From positions 1 through 16,840 of the forward strand of contig JAKLGN010000013.1 of NCBI GenBank assembly GCA_022710665.1: 16,840 nucleotides of DNA. The letters run 5' to 3'. The stretch's first letter is position 1; each line of letters begins with the position of its first letter. The notes under the pieces were generated by a model that saw only the letters and a list, made by a program, of their open reading frames with translations, was not told the origin of the DNA and did not search any database. Below, one piece after another: positions 7,215 through 13,091 of the stretch. A program made the position numbers and the translations under genes. Source of the stretch: Methanoregula sp. (lineage in GTDB: Archaea > Halobacteriota > Methanomicrobia > Methanomicrobiales > Methanospirillaceae).

Positions 7215-8041
7215 TTCTTTTCATCCCCTGAAATTTCGCCCAGCTGGTGTTCCAGCTCGTCTGCCTGCTCCCTAATATACTGCAGTGCACGATTCATAAT
7301 CTCTTTTACCGTCAGGGAACCATCGCTTTCTACCGTAAAAATATACCGGTCTTTTTCAGCGGCGATCCTGATGGCCGGTTCATCCCCGATACCACTACCA
7401 AGGCATGCCCGTTCACAGAGCCTGCACATAGAACAGTCGGGGAGTTTTCCTTCCACAACCTGGATTTTCTTACCTTTGACTGCAAGGATCCCCCGCGGGC
7501 ATTCGTCAACGCACAGGCTGCAGGCATCGCAGGCGTCGCTGACAGAGATGGCCGGGTGGTTCTTGTAACCGCAGATAAGGATCGGCTGCCACTTGGCGTG
7601 CGCCCGTCCGGTATTCAGGACGGCCCGGGCCTCAACAACGAGTTTCTGCCCTTTCGTGAGTTTGACAATCGGGATATTCGCATGCACCGGTGTTGCCTTG
7701 GGGTCCTGCGGGATCAGGTCACTTGACATGACCGTCCGGGGGCCCTCAACGCTGAGGGTATAGGTGGACGTGCAGCCTGGGCATCCCGCCCCGCCGCATG
7801 AACACGTTTCCTGAGTGGTGTAACTGGAAAGATCGGTCTTGAGGGGAATGAGGCCCAGGCGGTGTGCCAGCATTTCGTCGAAGAGTGCGCTCGTGTTGTC
7901 GTAGATGCGCACATCCTCGATGGCAAGGGTCGGCACTTCACCGATCATTGCCCTGCGGAATGCATTGGCAAACGCCGTGCTCGCTCCCGAGAGTGTGAAT
8001 CGTGCGAGGGAGTCGTCCAGACTGGCGAATTCGATCTCCAT
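7211..8041 (-). CDS. rpoD: DNA-directed RNA polymerase subunit D (Rpo3) with a two-cluster ferredoxin-like domain
   Basis: A 276-residue homologue of RPB3 and bacterial alpha-NTD that forms the assembly platform with L, N and P. The dimerization domain (residues 1-50) contains AFANAFRRAMIGEVPTLAIE. The second domain carries a CSCGGAGCPGC knuckle (Cys80, 82, 87, 90), probably zinc-binding. A ferredoxin-like insert has two complete four-cysteine sets, CxxCxxCxxxCP at 171-182 and CxxCxxCxxxC at 203-213, predicted to hold two [4Fe-4S] clusters as reported for Methanosarcina RpoD. The C-terminal helix (246-270) completes the dimerization domain. ATG 8041 shares one base with the rps11 stop (TGATG) and has GGAGAG upstream; an ATG 13 codons earlier lies inside rps11 and is rejected. 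Confidence 0.96.
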   Translation of the reverse strand: MEIEFASLDDSLARFTLSGASTAFANAFRRAMIGEVPTLAIEDVRIYDNTSALFDEMLAHRLGLIPLKTDLSSYTTQETCSCGGAGCPGCTSTYTLSVEGPRTVMSSDLIPQDPKATPVHANIPIVKLTKGQKLVVEARAVLNTGRAHAKWQPILICGYKNHPAISVSDACDACSLCVDECPRGILAVKGKKIQVVEGKLPDCSMCRLCERACLGSGIGDEPAIRIAAEKDRYIFTVESDGSLTVKEIMNRALQYIREQADELEHQLGEISGDEKK

Positions 8042-8439
8042 CAGACTCTCCTTCCTCTCCTGCCGCCCTTCGGCCGGCACGAGTCGTGGGGAATCGGGGT
8101 TACATCTTCAATACGTCCGATGCGCATTCCTGCACGGGCAAGAGCGCGGATGGCTGCCTGGGCACCGGGACCGGGGCTGCGCTGTTTGCCCTGGCCGGGT
8201 GCACGCACCTTGACGTGAACACCGACAATTCCTTTTTCACGGGCGGTCTGGGCAACGTTTCCTGCCATCTGCATTGCTGCATACGGCGAGCTCTCGTTCC
8301 GGTCCTGCTTGACGACCATCCCTCCACTGGACTTCGTCACGGTCTCTGCACCGGACAAGTCGGTTATCGTAATGATGGTATTGTTGAAGGACGCAAAGAT
8401 ATGGGCAACGCCCCATTTTTCCTTCTCATTTGCCGCCAT
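8041..8439 (-). CDS. Small ribosomal subunit protein uS11
   Basis: A 132-residue archaeal S11, a 30S platform protein. Family features are [20 protein letters not shown] near residues 8-27, the [14 protein letters not shown] block, the [20 protein letters not shown] segment, [20 protein letters not shown] near the end and a basic RRGRRV tail. ATG 8439 lies 1 nt after the rps4 stop with AAGGAGAT 4 nt upstream; the frame extends 26 codons further into rps4 but that extension has no S11 similarity. The stop overlaps the rpoD start by one base. Confidence 0.96.
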   Translation of the reverse strand: MAANEKEKWGVAHIFASFNNTIITITDLSGAETVTKSSGGMVVKQDRNESSPYAAMQMAGNVAQTAREKGIVGVHVKVRAPGQGKQRSPGPGAQAAIRALARAGMRIGRIEDVTPIPHDSCRPKGGRRGRRV

Positions 8440-8440
8440 G

Positions 8441-9043
8441 TTATCTCCTTCCTCCCCTGCCGGAATATCCGCCGAATCCGCCAGGTGCCGGTTTGGGGTT
8501 GCTTGCCGGCTTGGCAATCCTCACTTTTTCAGTATGGGTGTCGCTCACGAACGGGGATGTGCCGTAATAGGCAATCTGACCCTCATCCGTGCGGGTGACA
8601 TGGTAGCCGGGGATGTTGACACGCCTGCCACCTATGGCAATATGGCCATGGGTGATCAGCTGCCGGGCCTGTTTTGGCGACCGGGCAAGGCCTCTGCGGT
8701 ACACAACTGACTGGAGACGGCGTTCAAGCTGGGTCTGGATCTTCAGCGCAAGGATATTGTCAATGTTCGCATCCGGGCCGAGGAGACCCGCCCGCTGGAG
8801 GTGGCTGATCAGCTCTTCCTTCTTGGATTCATACTTTTCTCTGTGGGCGGTATCCGACCCAAGAGCCAGCAGGTCACGGGCTGCCTTGCGGTATTTGCGC
8901 AGGTCCGCCTGTGCTTTCCAGACCTCACGTTTGTTGCGGAGACCGTACTCGATGACAAGGCGCGTCTCGGCCTCAATACGGCTCTTCTCCCACGGGCGCT
9001 TGGGGGTCTGGTAGGACTTATGGTTCTTGCCTGGGTATGCCAT
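8441..9043 (-). CDS. Small ribosomal subunit protein uS4
   Basis: A 200-residue archaeal S4, a primary 16S rRNA-binding protein. The N-terminal half (1-105) is rich in basic and Trp/Tyr residues ([20 protein letters not shown]). The S4 RNA-binding fold spans about 107-165 and contains [20 protein letters not shown], then [22 protein letters not shown] Gly/Arg tail at 186-200 ends the protein. ATG 9043 is 2 nt after the rps13 stop with GGGAGG upstream; the 40-codon upstream open frame lies inside rps13 and is rejected. Confidence 0.96.
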   Translation of the reverse strand: MAYPGKNHKSYQTPKRPWEKSRIEAETRLVIEYGLRNKREVWKAQADLRKYRKAARDLLALGSDTAHREKYESKKEELISHLQRAGLLGPDANIDNILALKIQTQLERRLQSVVYRRGLARSPKQARQLITHGHIAIGGRRVNIPGYHVTRTDEGQIAYYGTSPFVSDTHTEKVRIAKPASNPKPAPGGFGGYSGRGGRR

Positions 9044-9045
9044 GC

Positions 9046-9507
9046 TTAGGAGCCTCCCATCGTCTTCCTCTTGACACCCACCGTAGTTCCGGTTCTTCCG
9101 GTCGACTTGGTGCGCTGGCCGCGGACCTTCTGGCCGGTCTCGTGCCGTATCCCCCGGTAGCAACGGATCTTTCTCATGAGGTTGACATCTTCATCCTTCT
9201 GGAGCGCTACATCCGCACCAAGGAGATGCCTGGCCTCTCCGGTATAGATGTCCTTGGGACGGTTTGTCATCCATAACGGGATCTTGCCCGAGTATTGTTC
9301 AACAGCGACACGGAGCCGGTTGACCGCTGCCTCGTCCATGCGGCCAAGGGTAGCATATTCGTCGACTTTCGCCATGCGGGAAATAACCGTAGAGGTATGT
9401 CTGCCGACGCCCCTGATGCCGGTCAGGGCAACCCTGACGGACTTGGTGCCGTCAAGATCAGTGGTCCCGATCCTTACAAAGTATTTTATGTCTTCTTCCT
9501 GAGCCAT
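9046..9507 (-). CDS. Small ribosomal subunit protein uS13
   Basis: A 153-residue archaeal S13 of the 30S head, contacting 23S rRNA and tRNA. Signatures are [20 protein letters not shown] near residues 8-27, [11 protein letters not shown] with the helix-hairpin-helix [25 protein letters not shown] near 117-135 and a basic GVKRK tail. ATG 9507 has GAGGGGAT 4 nt upstream. It is the first protein gene of the operon, 35 nt beyond the 3' end of tRNA-Ser, matching the tRNA-then-S13 arrangement of other euryarchaea. Confidence 0.96.
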   Translation of the reverse strand: MAQEEDIKYFVRIGTTDLDGTKSVRVALTGIRGVGRHTSTVISRMAKVDEYATLGRMDEAAVNRLRVAVEQYSGKIPLWMTNRPKDIYTGEARHLLGADVALQKDEDVNLMRKIRCYRGIRHETGQKVRGQRTKSTGRTGTTVGVKRKTMGGS

Positions 9508-9542
9508 CCAATCCCCTCGTTATGTGAGACTGTCTCTTTGAG

Positions 9543-9626
9543 CGCTGAGGGGGAGATTTGAACTCCCGAGTCCTTTCGGACACAGGTTTAGCAAACCTGC
9601 GCCATACCAGGCTTGGCTACCTCAAC
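9543..9626 (-). tRNA. tRNA-Ser (anticodon GCT)
   Basis: A class II tRNA on the minus strand. Acceptor GTTGAGG (9626-9620) pairs with CCTCAGC (9550-9544) with one T-G pair; discriminator G at 9543 as expected for archaeal serine. The anticodon stem CAGGT/ACCTG holds loop TTGCTAA, giving GCT at 9592-9590. The long variable arm is GTCC-GAAA-GGAC, and the T-arm GGGAG-TTCAAAT-CTCCC. CCA is not encoded and there is no intron. It is the first gene after the TATA box near 9693 and probably shares its transcript with rps13. It reads AGC and AGU codons. Confidence 0.96.
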
Positions 9627-9657
9627 AGAGGAATCTCGCATCTTTCTACAGACACTC

Positions 9658-9676
9658 GCAGCGGACAAACCGCTGC
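9658..9676. promoter_or_regulatory. Perfect 7-bp inverted repeat at the predicted start of the ribosomal operon
   Basis: GCAGCGG (9658-9664) and CCGCTGC (9670-9676) flank a 5-nt spacer. The TATA box at 9691-9696 predicts transcription start about 26 nt downstream, near 9667, which is inside this repeat. It could be an operator covering the start site or, if transcription starts slightly upstream, a hairpin at the 5' end of the leader. The repeat is seen directly; the role is inference. Confidence 0.5.
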
Positions 9677-9688
9677 TCCATGAATGGT

Positions 9689-9699
9689 GCTTTATACTA
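9689..9699 (-). promoter_or_regulatory. TATA box of the tRNA-Ser/ribosomal protein operon
   Basis: The minus strand reads AGTATAAAGC, with TATAAA at 9696-9691, in otherwise GC-rich sequence. It lies 65-70 nt upstream of the tRNA-Ser 5' end, leaving a leader of about 40 nt that must be trimmed, presumably by RNase P. No other equally good TATA element is found close to the tRNA. Confidence 0.6.
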
Positions 9700-10075
9700 T
9701 GGTAGGGATGGGGTAATAAGTGTTTGGGCAGGTAAAGACCCGACCTGTTACGTCCCTATTATGATTGAGGGGATTCGGGCGCCTGCAATAATTGGTATCT
9801 AAGTAGGGACTGCATCATATTTGACCCTCTCTGATCTGCAGCGGGGGCGCCCCGTCGGGGGCAGAAGCGTCATCGTATCTAAGAGTCGGAGATCCCCCCC
9901 ACAATTCCCGCCCGGTTCCGCGTTTTTCCCTGTTTGTTCCGGAAGGATACCTGCGATAAGGGAAACATGGTGCAGCCTGGCCCTCTGCAGCTCCGGTGTA
10001 CCACTTTTATCGGAGGACTTCGGACCTCCCCCTCAAACCCGGGTTATCCCCATCCAAACCCTGATATCCCAGTAC

Positions 10076-10091
10076 GTAAGACATATCTTAC
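10076..10091. promoter_or_regulatory. Operator-like palindrome before the antitoxin gene
   Basis: GTAAGA (10076-10081) and TCTTAC (10086-10091) form an inverted repeat with a 4-nt spacer, ending 8 nt before the antitoxin ATG. An outer CCAGTA (10069-10074)/TACTGG (10089-10094) pair overlaps it. Many AbrB-type antitoxins bind such sites to repress their own operon. GATATC at 10063-10068 may be part of a weak TATA box, which would put the palindrome between TATA and transcription start. Confidence 0.45.
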
Positions 10092-10099
10092 TGGTTGCC

Positions 10100-10366
10100 A
10101 TGGACGTTGCCATCACGAAGATGAGTTCCAAGGGGCAGGTGGTCATCCCGGCCTCGATGCGGGCCGATCTGCCGGAAGGGGAGAAACTCCTGATCATCCG
10201 CGACGGGGAACGGATCATTCTCAAGCCGCTTGCGGAGATCGAGCCGGCAGTGCGGGAGGACATCATCTTTGCTGAAAAGACCGAGCAGGCACTCGGGGAA
10301 TATTCCCGGGGGGCGTATACCAAAAAGAACGCAGATGCCTTCATCGATGAGATGAAGACATGGTGA
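10100..10366 (+). CDS. AbrB/SpoVT-family antitoxin
   Basis: An 88-residue protein with an N-terminal swapped-hairpin AbrB domain: ITKMSSKGQVVIPASMR (residues 5-21) followed by LPEGEKLLIIRDGERIILKP (28-43... to about 44). This fold binds DNA as a dimer. The remaining half (45-88) is acidic and helical with EKTEQALGEYSRGAYTKK, likely wrapping the toxin. It should neutralise the toxin encoded directly downstream and repress the shared promoter. ATG 10100 is chosen because homologues begin a few residues before ITK; no clear Shine-Dalgarno precedes it, so a short-leader or leaderless transcript is possible, and ATG 10121 is an alternative. The stop overlaps the toxin start by 7 nt. The class is clear; the regulatory details are inferred. 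Confidence 0.87.
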   Translation: MDVAITKMSSKGQVVIPASMRADLPEGEKLLIIRDGERIILKPLAEIEPAVREDIIFAEKTEQALGEYSRGAYTKKNADAFIDEMKTW

Positions 10367-10608
10367 CGGTTGCCTGGCACCCGCACTTCGAGAGGACCAT
10401 CCGGAAGATCAAAGGAAATGGCCTTAAGGAACGAGTGAAGCAGCAGATCATCAGGATCATCGAAGATCCATCAATTGGAAAGCCGATGCGGTACTCCCGG
10501 AAGCAGACCCGCGAAGTTTACATCCCGCCGTTCCGGCTCTCGTACTGGTTCGACCGGCAGAAGGACACGCTCGTTTTCCTCACCCTGTATCACAAGGATG
10601 AGCAGTAA
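10360..10608 (+). CDS. RelE/ParE-family toxin
   Basis: An 82-residue basic protein of the RelE/ParE superfamily. It starts MVTVAWHPHFERTIRKIK (strand plus first helix), continues with a helix rich in Lys/Arg and the ...EDPSIGKPMRYSRKQTREVY segment, and ends in FRLSYWFDRQKDTLVFLTL then YHKDEQ. The KPMRY...REVYIPPFRLSYW stretch corresponds to the beta sheet that in the family carries the active residues. RelE-type members cleave mRNA in the ribosome and ParE-type members poison gyrase; sequence alone does not decide between them. It overlaps the antitoxin gene by 7 nt, the usual way to couple toxin to antitoxin synthesis. It ends 44 nt from the convergent MFS gene. Confidence 0.85.
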   Translation: MVTVAWHPHFERTIRKIKGNGLKERVKQQIIRIIEDPSIGKPMRYSRKQTREVYIPPFRLSYWFDRQKDTLVFLTLYHKDEQ

Positions 10609-10652
10609 TTATCCATAGGGGCGAAGGCGATATCGGGCGGTTTGGTGGAAGG

Positions 10653-11864
10653 TCACGCAACGGCCCCGGTCCGTTCCCGCCGCTGTTCCCGCACAACCTC
10701 GAGCAGCACCGGCACCGCTGCGCACTGCAAGAGGACCATGAACCCGGCAGCATACAGGACATTGACGGTATACAGGGCCCCGATGACAATACTGCCGGCA
10801 AACCAGGCGCCGCCGTAGATCGTGTTGAAGATCCCGTACGCGAATCCCCGACCTCCCGGAGGGGTGAAATCGGCAACAGCCGCCCGGAGGATCGCTTCCT
10901 GCATCCCCATTGATGCACCCCAGAGAACAGAACCGGCGAGGGCAGCGGTATACGAGTGCGAGAACGCTATGAGCGGGATCAACATGCCGAGCAGGGGCAT
11001 TATGACAAGGATTGTGATGCCATACCGGTCGTACGCTTTACCGGTCAGAAGCGCCACGATAGCATCGACCGCCATGGCGATAGCATAGAACGCGGGGATA
11101 TCTGCATCGGGAATGATTGAGAAGGCCTTGAAGTGGAACGCGAGGAGGGGAAAAACAATAAATCCCGCCATGGTAAGCGCGGTGAACATGCCATACAGCC
11201 ACAGCTGCTTTCGGCCAGGCTCCCCACCGGGTCTGACTGTGACCTGCCCTGCCATCCCCTCGAACCCGGCGGGGTCGGGCATGCTCCTCCAGGCGATGAT
11301 GAGCACAAGGATGAGTATGGCAAACGGGACTGCAAGGAGCGCAAAACCACCGCGATAGCTCCCCCCGGCAGCCAGCGCAAGGACAAAAAGGAGAGGGCCG
11401 GCAATGGCACCGATCTGGTCGAGCGCCTCGTGCAGCCCGAACCCCCATCCCCGCCCGACCGCGGACGTGACATGGGAGAGCATGGCGTCCTTTGCCGGGG
11501 AGCGGACAGCCTTGCCGATCCGCTCAGCAATAAGGAGGAGCGCCGCGATCTCCCAGCTCCCGGCAAGGACCAGAAGCGGGATAGCGCCTATCATCAGGTA
11601 GCCGGCGATCATGAACGCCCAGTACTGGCGGGACCGGTCTGCCAGATAGCCGGTCGCAATGCGGATCGCATAGCCGAGGAATTCCCCCAGCCCGGCAACG
11701 AAAGCCACCATGAAGGCGGAGGCCCCCAGCGTGAAGAGGAACGGCCCGGAAACGCTCCGGCCTCCCTCGTACACGATATCCCCGAACATTGCAACGATAC
11801 CGAAGAGTATGATAAGACGGTACGCGAGACGGCGTTTTTCCGGATCGGGGAGAGGTGAAGTCAT
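10653..11864 (-). CDS. MFS transporter, substrate unknown
   Basis: A 403-residue major facilitator with about 12 hydrophobic segments in two halves separated by a polar loop at about 192-222. The cytoplasmic loop 2-3 signature is GYLADRSRQYW at residues 72-82, with a weaker copy GKAYDRYGI at 275-283 in the second half. Loop 4-5 contains ERIGKAVRSPAKDAMLS (114-130), a pattern known from a subgroup of small-molecule exporters. The track of open frame extends 47 codons upstream, but that part is hydrophilic and overlaps the divergent miniprotein region, so ATG 11864 is preferred; it has only a weak Shine-Dalgarno (ATCAGGT). Substrate and direction of transport cannot be read from sequence. Confidence 0.87.
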   Translation of the reverse strand: MTSPLPDPEKRRLAYRLIILFGIVAMFGDIVYEGGRSVSGPFLFTLGASAFMVAFVAGLGEFLGYAIRIATGYLADRSRQYWAFMIAGYLMIGAIPLLVLAGSWEIAALLLIAERIGKAVRSPAKDAMLSHVTSAVGRGWGFGLHEALDQIGAIAGPLLFVLALAAGGSYRGGFALLAVPFAILILVLIIAWRSMPDPAGFEGMAGQVTVRPGGEPGRKQLWLYGMFTALTMAGFIVFPLLAFHFKAFSIIPDADIPAFYAIAMAVDAIVALLTGKAYDRYGITILVIMPLLGMLIPLIAFSHSYTAALAGSVLWGASMGMQEAILRAAVADFTPPGGRGFAYGIFNTIYGGAWFAGSIVIGALYTVNVLYAAGFMVLLQCAAVPVLLEVVREQRRERTGAVA

Positions 11865-11991
11865 GCAGACCAGGGAACCTGATGGTGCAGTGTCCAGTGG
11901 ATACCTGTACCAGTCATCAGCATGCAGGATAAAGACTCGTGAGAGCTGCCCTTCGACCGGACCGCAGGTGATTGTAAAAAGGTGCACTTTA

Positions 11992-12105
11992 ATGGCCGGC
12001 ATCAAGAACTACCTTGAAGGAAGGGGGCTGATGCTCTTATTGGTCCCGCTCGTTGCCCTCGCGAACCAGAAGTACGATCGGTTCACGGAGCGGTACGGGA
12101 AATAA
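11992..12105 (+). CDS. Putative 37-residue single-pass membrane miniprotein
   Basis: An open frame starting ATG 11992 and ending TAA 12103-12105 encodes a 37-residue peptide: a short polar N-terminus (MAGIKNYLEGRG), one hydrophobic stretch (LMLLLVPLVALA, residues 13-24), and a charged C-terminus ending DRFTERYGK. AGGTG lies 8-9 nt before the ATG, and a T7 run follows the stop by 10 nt, so it has the full outline of a small gene. It is divergent from the MFS transporter, with 127 nt between the two starts. I do not recognise the family; the hydrophobic stretch is short for a full membrane span, so peripheral membrane attachment is also possible. It could be chance, but the combined signals argue for a gene. 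Confidence 0.6.
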   Translation: MAGIKNYLEGRGLMLLLVPLVALANQKYDRFTERYGK

Positions 12106-12115
12106 AAACCCGGTG

Positions 12116-12122
12116 TTTTTTT
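12116..12122 (+). terminator. Poly-T terminator after the miniprotein
   Basis: Seven consecutive T on the plus strand 10 nt past the miniprotein stop codon, preceded by ACCCGGTG. This matches an archaeal-style terminator and supports transcription of the 37-codon frame. Confidence 0.5.
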
Positions 12123-12129
12123 AAGATGT

Positions 12130-12254
12130 GATACACCCCCCCTTGCGTCACCAGTTTCCGCTGGAGGACGGGGGATATTGCGATGAATCGGGTAAGATCG
12201 CAGGTAATACGTCGATATCGCATCGGGGGGATACCCGGGCGGCTGGGGTGTATC
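12130..12254. repeat. Closed inverted-repeat element, candidate structured RNA
   Basis: GATACACCCC (12130-12139) and GGGGTGTATC (12245-12254) are perfect 10-bp complements enclosing 105 nt. Beyond them CTTAA-type sequence on both sides extends the similarity with a 4-nt gap. Inside are a CCAG/CTGG hairpin (12151-12154, 12161-12164) and TGCGAT (12179-12184), which can pair with either of two ATCGCA copies (12197-12202 or 12217-12222), giving two alternative folds. The segment is non-coding and lies between the convergent miniprotein and CBS gene. Orientation is not decided: the helices can form on either strand. It may be an RNA gene or a small mobile-element remnant. Confidence 0.45.
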
Positions 12255-12295
12255 CTTAAAAGAGCGTGAGAACTTTCTGGATGAGCCCGCAAAGC

Positions 12296-12303
12296 AAAAA
12301 AAA
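12296..12303 (-). terminator. Poly-T terminator of the CBS-domain operon
   Basis: Eight T on the minus strand, 11 nt beyond the stop codon of the last CBS gene. It fits an archaeal T-run terminator closing the five-gene block. Confidence 0.6.
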
Positions 12304-12314
12304 GGTAGGGGGGG

Positions 12315-13091
12315 TTACAATGCATTCACGAGCGAGTGCCGGGTGACGATCCCGGCCAGCTTGCCCTTGTCCATGACCGGCATTGAACTGATATTCTTTT
12401 TGAGCATCAGAGCGACCACATCGGACACCTTTGCCGTCCGCTCAACAAAGAGGAGCGGTGAACTCATGATATCCTTGACGAGCAGGTTCCGTATCCGGTG
12501 ATCCTGGTGGTTGCCTTCGACCGATTCGCGGAACTTTCGCATTGCAATGGCAACATCCGTCTCCGTGACGATCCCGGTATACTTGTCATGTTCGGATACG
12601 ATGAAACGGGTGATATTATCGTCGAGCATCCGCCGCCGGAGGTGGACCACTCGCTCCTCTGCTTCAATGGTAACAGCCTTCTCAATTGCTGCATCGAGGC
12701 TTCCTTCGGGCTGGTACTTCTTCAGCAGGTTGCCGCGGCTCACCTGGCCAATCAGCCTGTGATCGTTATCGTACACCACAATCAGCTTGTACTGCTGGAG
12801 CAGCGGGACGAGGATATTGACGTTCTCGTCGGGATAAACGCTGGTAAACTCTTCCTCCACCACGCTGGCCACGTGGATAGCGGTAGGGGCAATTGTGGAG
12901 TTCTGCTTACTGCCCAGTTTCTCCGCTATTGCCTTTCGGGACACCGTCCCGACAACGGAGTTGTTGTTGACTGCAATAAGCGGATCGATACCCTCATCGA
13001 GCATTTTGTCGAGCGCTTCGGTGATTTTGGCTGATTTTGCGATTGTTGCAGGCTTTACCATCACATCTTTGATAAAAACTTCTTTTGTCAT
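12315..13091 (-). CDS. Four-CBS-motif protein (fifth gene of the block)
   Basis: A 258-residue protein made almost only of CBS motifs, at about 5-59, 71-127, 135-187 and 204-258. Motif ends are visible as VVGTVSRKAI, LIGQVSRGNL, YTGIVTETDV and LAGIVTRHSL. Paired CBS motifs form Bateman modules that usually bind adenosine nucleotides (AMP, ATP, SAM), and two modules can make a disc. No catalytic or DNA-binding domain is attached, so a role as a ligand-sensing partner of another protein is the best guess. The second motif (SRG rather than the T/S-x-x-D form) has lost the usual Asp that contacts ribose, suggesting one degenerate site. ATG 13091 overlaps the upstream CBS gene's stop as ATGA. A T8 run follows. 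Confidence 0.87.
   Translation of the reverse strand: MTKEVFIKDVMVKPATIAKSAKITEALDKMLDEGIDPLIAVNNNSVVGTVSRKAIAEKLGSKQNSTIAPTAIHVASVVEEEFTSVYPDENVNILVPLLQQYKLIVVYDNDHRLIGQVSRGNLLKKYQPEGSLDAAIEKAVTIEAEERVVHLRRRMLDDNITRFIVSEHDKYTGIVTETDVAIAMRKFRESVEGNHQDHRIRNLLVKDIMSSPLLFVERTAKVSDVVALMLKKNISSMPVMDKGKLAGIVTRHSLVNAL

Larger units (their letters stand above)
9627..10099. other. 473-bp region without a gene, between tRNA-Ser and the antitoxin
   Basis: It holds the ribosomal-operon promoter and inverted repeat at its left end and an operator-like palindrome at its right end. In between are a CAGGT...ACCTG pair (9730-9746), an imperfect 59-bp inverted repeat with arms GTCCCTA (9752-9758) and TAGGGAC (9804-9810) plus inner ATTAT/ATAAT, a GGGGCGCCCC palindrome near 9845, and GGAGG (10012-10016)/CCTCC (10025-10029). 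The open frame running from 9821 into the antitoxin shows no protein-like character before 10100. I recognise no gene here. Confidence 0.6.

Noticed and set aside
9821..10099. 93-codon upstream extension of the antitoxin frame
   Set aside because: Low-complexity Pro/Ser/Arg-rich translation without AbrB-family similarity; the DNA carries inverted repeats typical of a non-coding region.
11865..12005. 47-codon N-terminal extension of the MFS transporter
   Set aside because: Hydrophilic, not part of the transporter fold, and it would run through the divergent promoter region into the miniprotein frame.
11710..12105. 131-codon plus-strand frame ending at the miniprotein stop
   Set aside because: Most of it is antisense to the MFS transporter; only the last 37 codons, which have their own ATG and Shine-Dalgarno, look genuine.
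12121..12314. CRISPR-like or tandem repeat structure
   Set aside because: The repeats here are inverted arms and one short ATCGCA duplication; there are no regularly spaced direct repeats, here or elsewhere in the window.
12083..12325. 80-codon minus-strand frame across the intergenic element
   Set aside because: It starts inside the last CBS gene, lacks a Shine-Dalgarno, runs through two T-runs and the inverted repeat, and its translation looks random.
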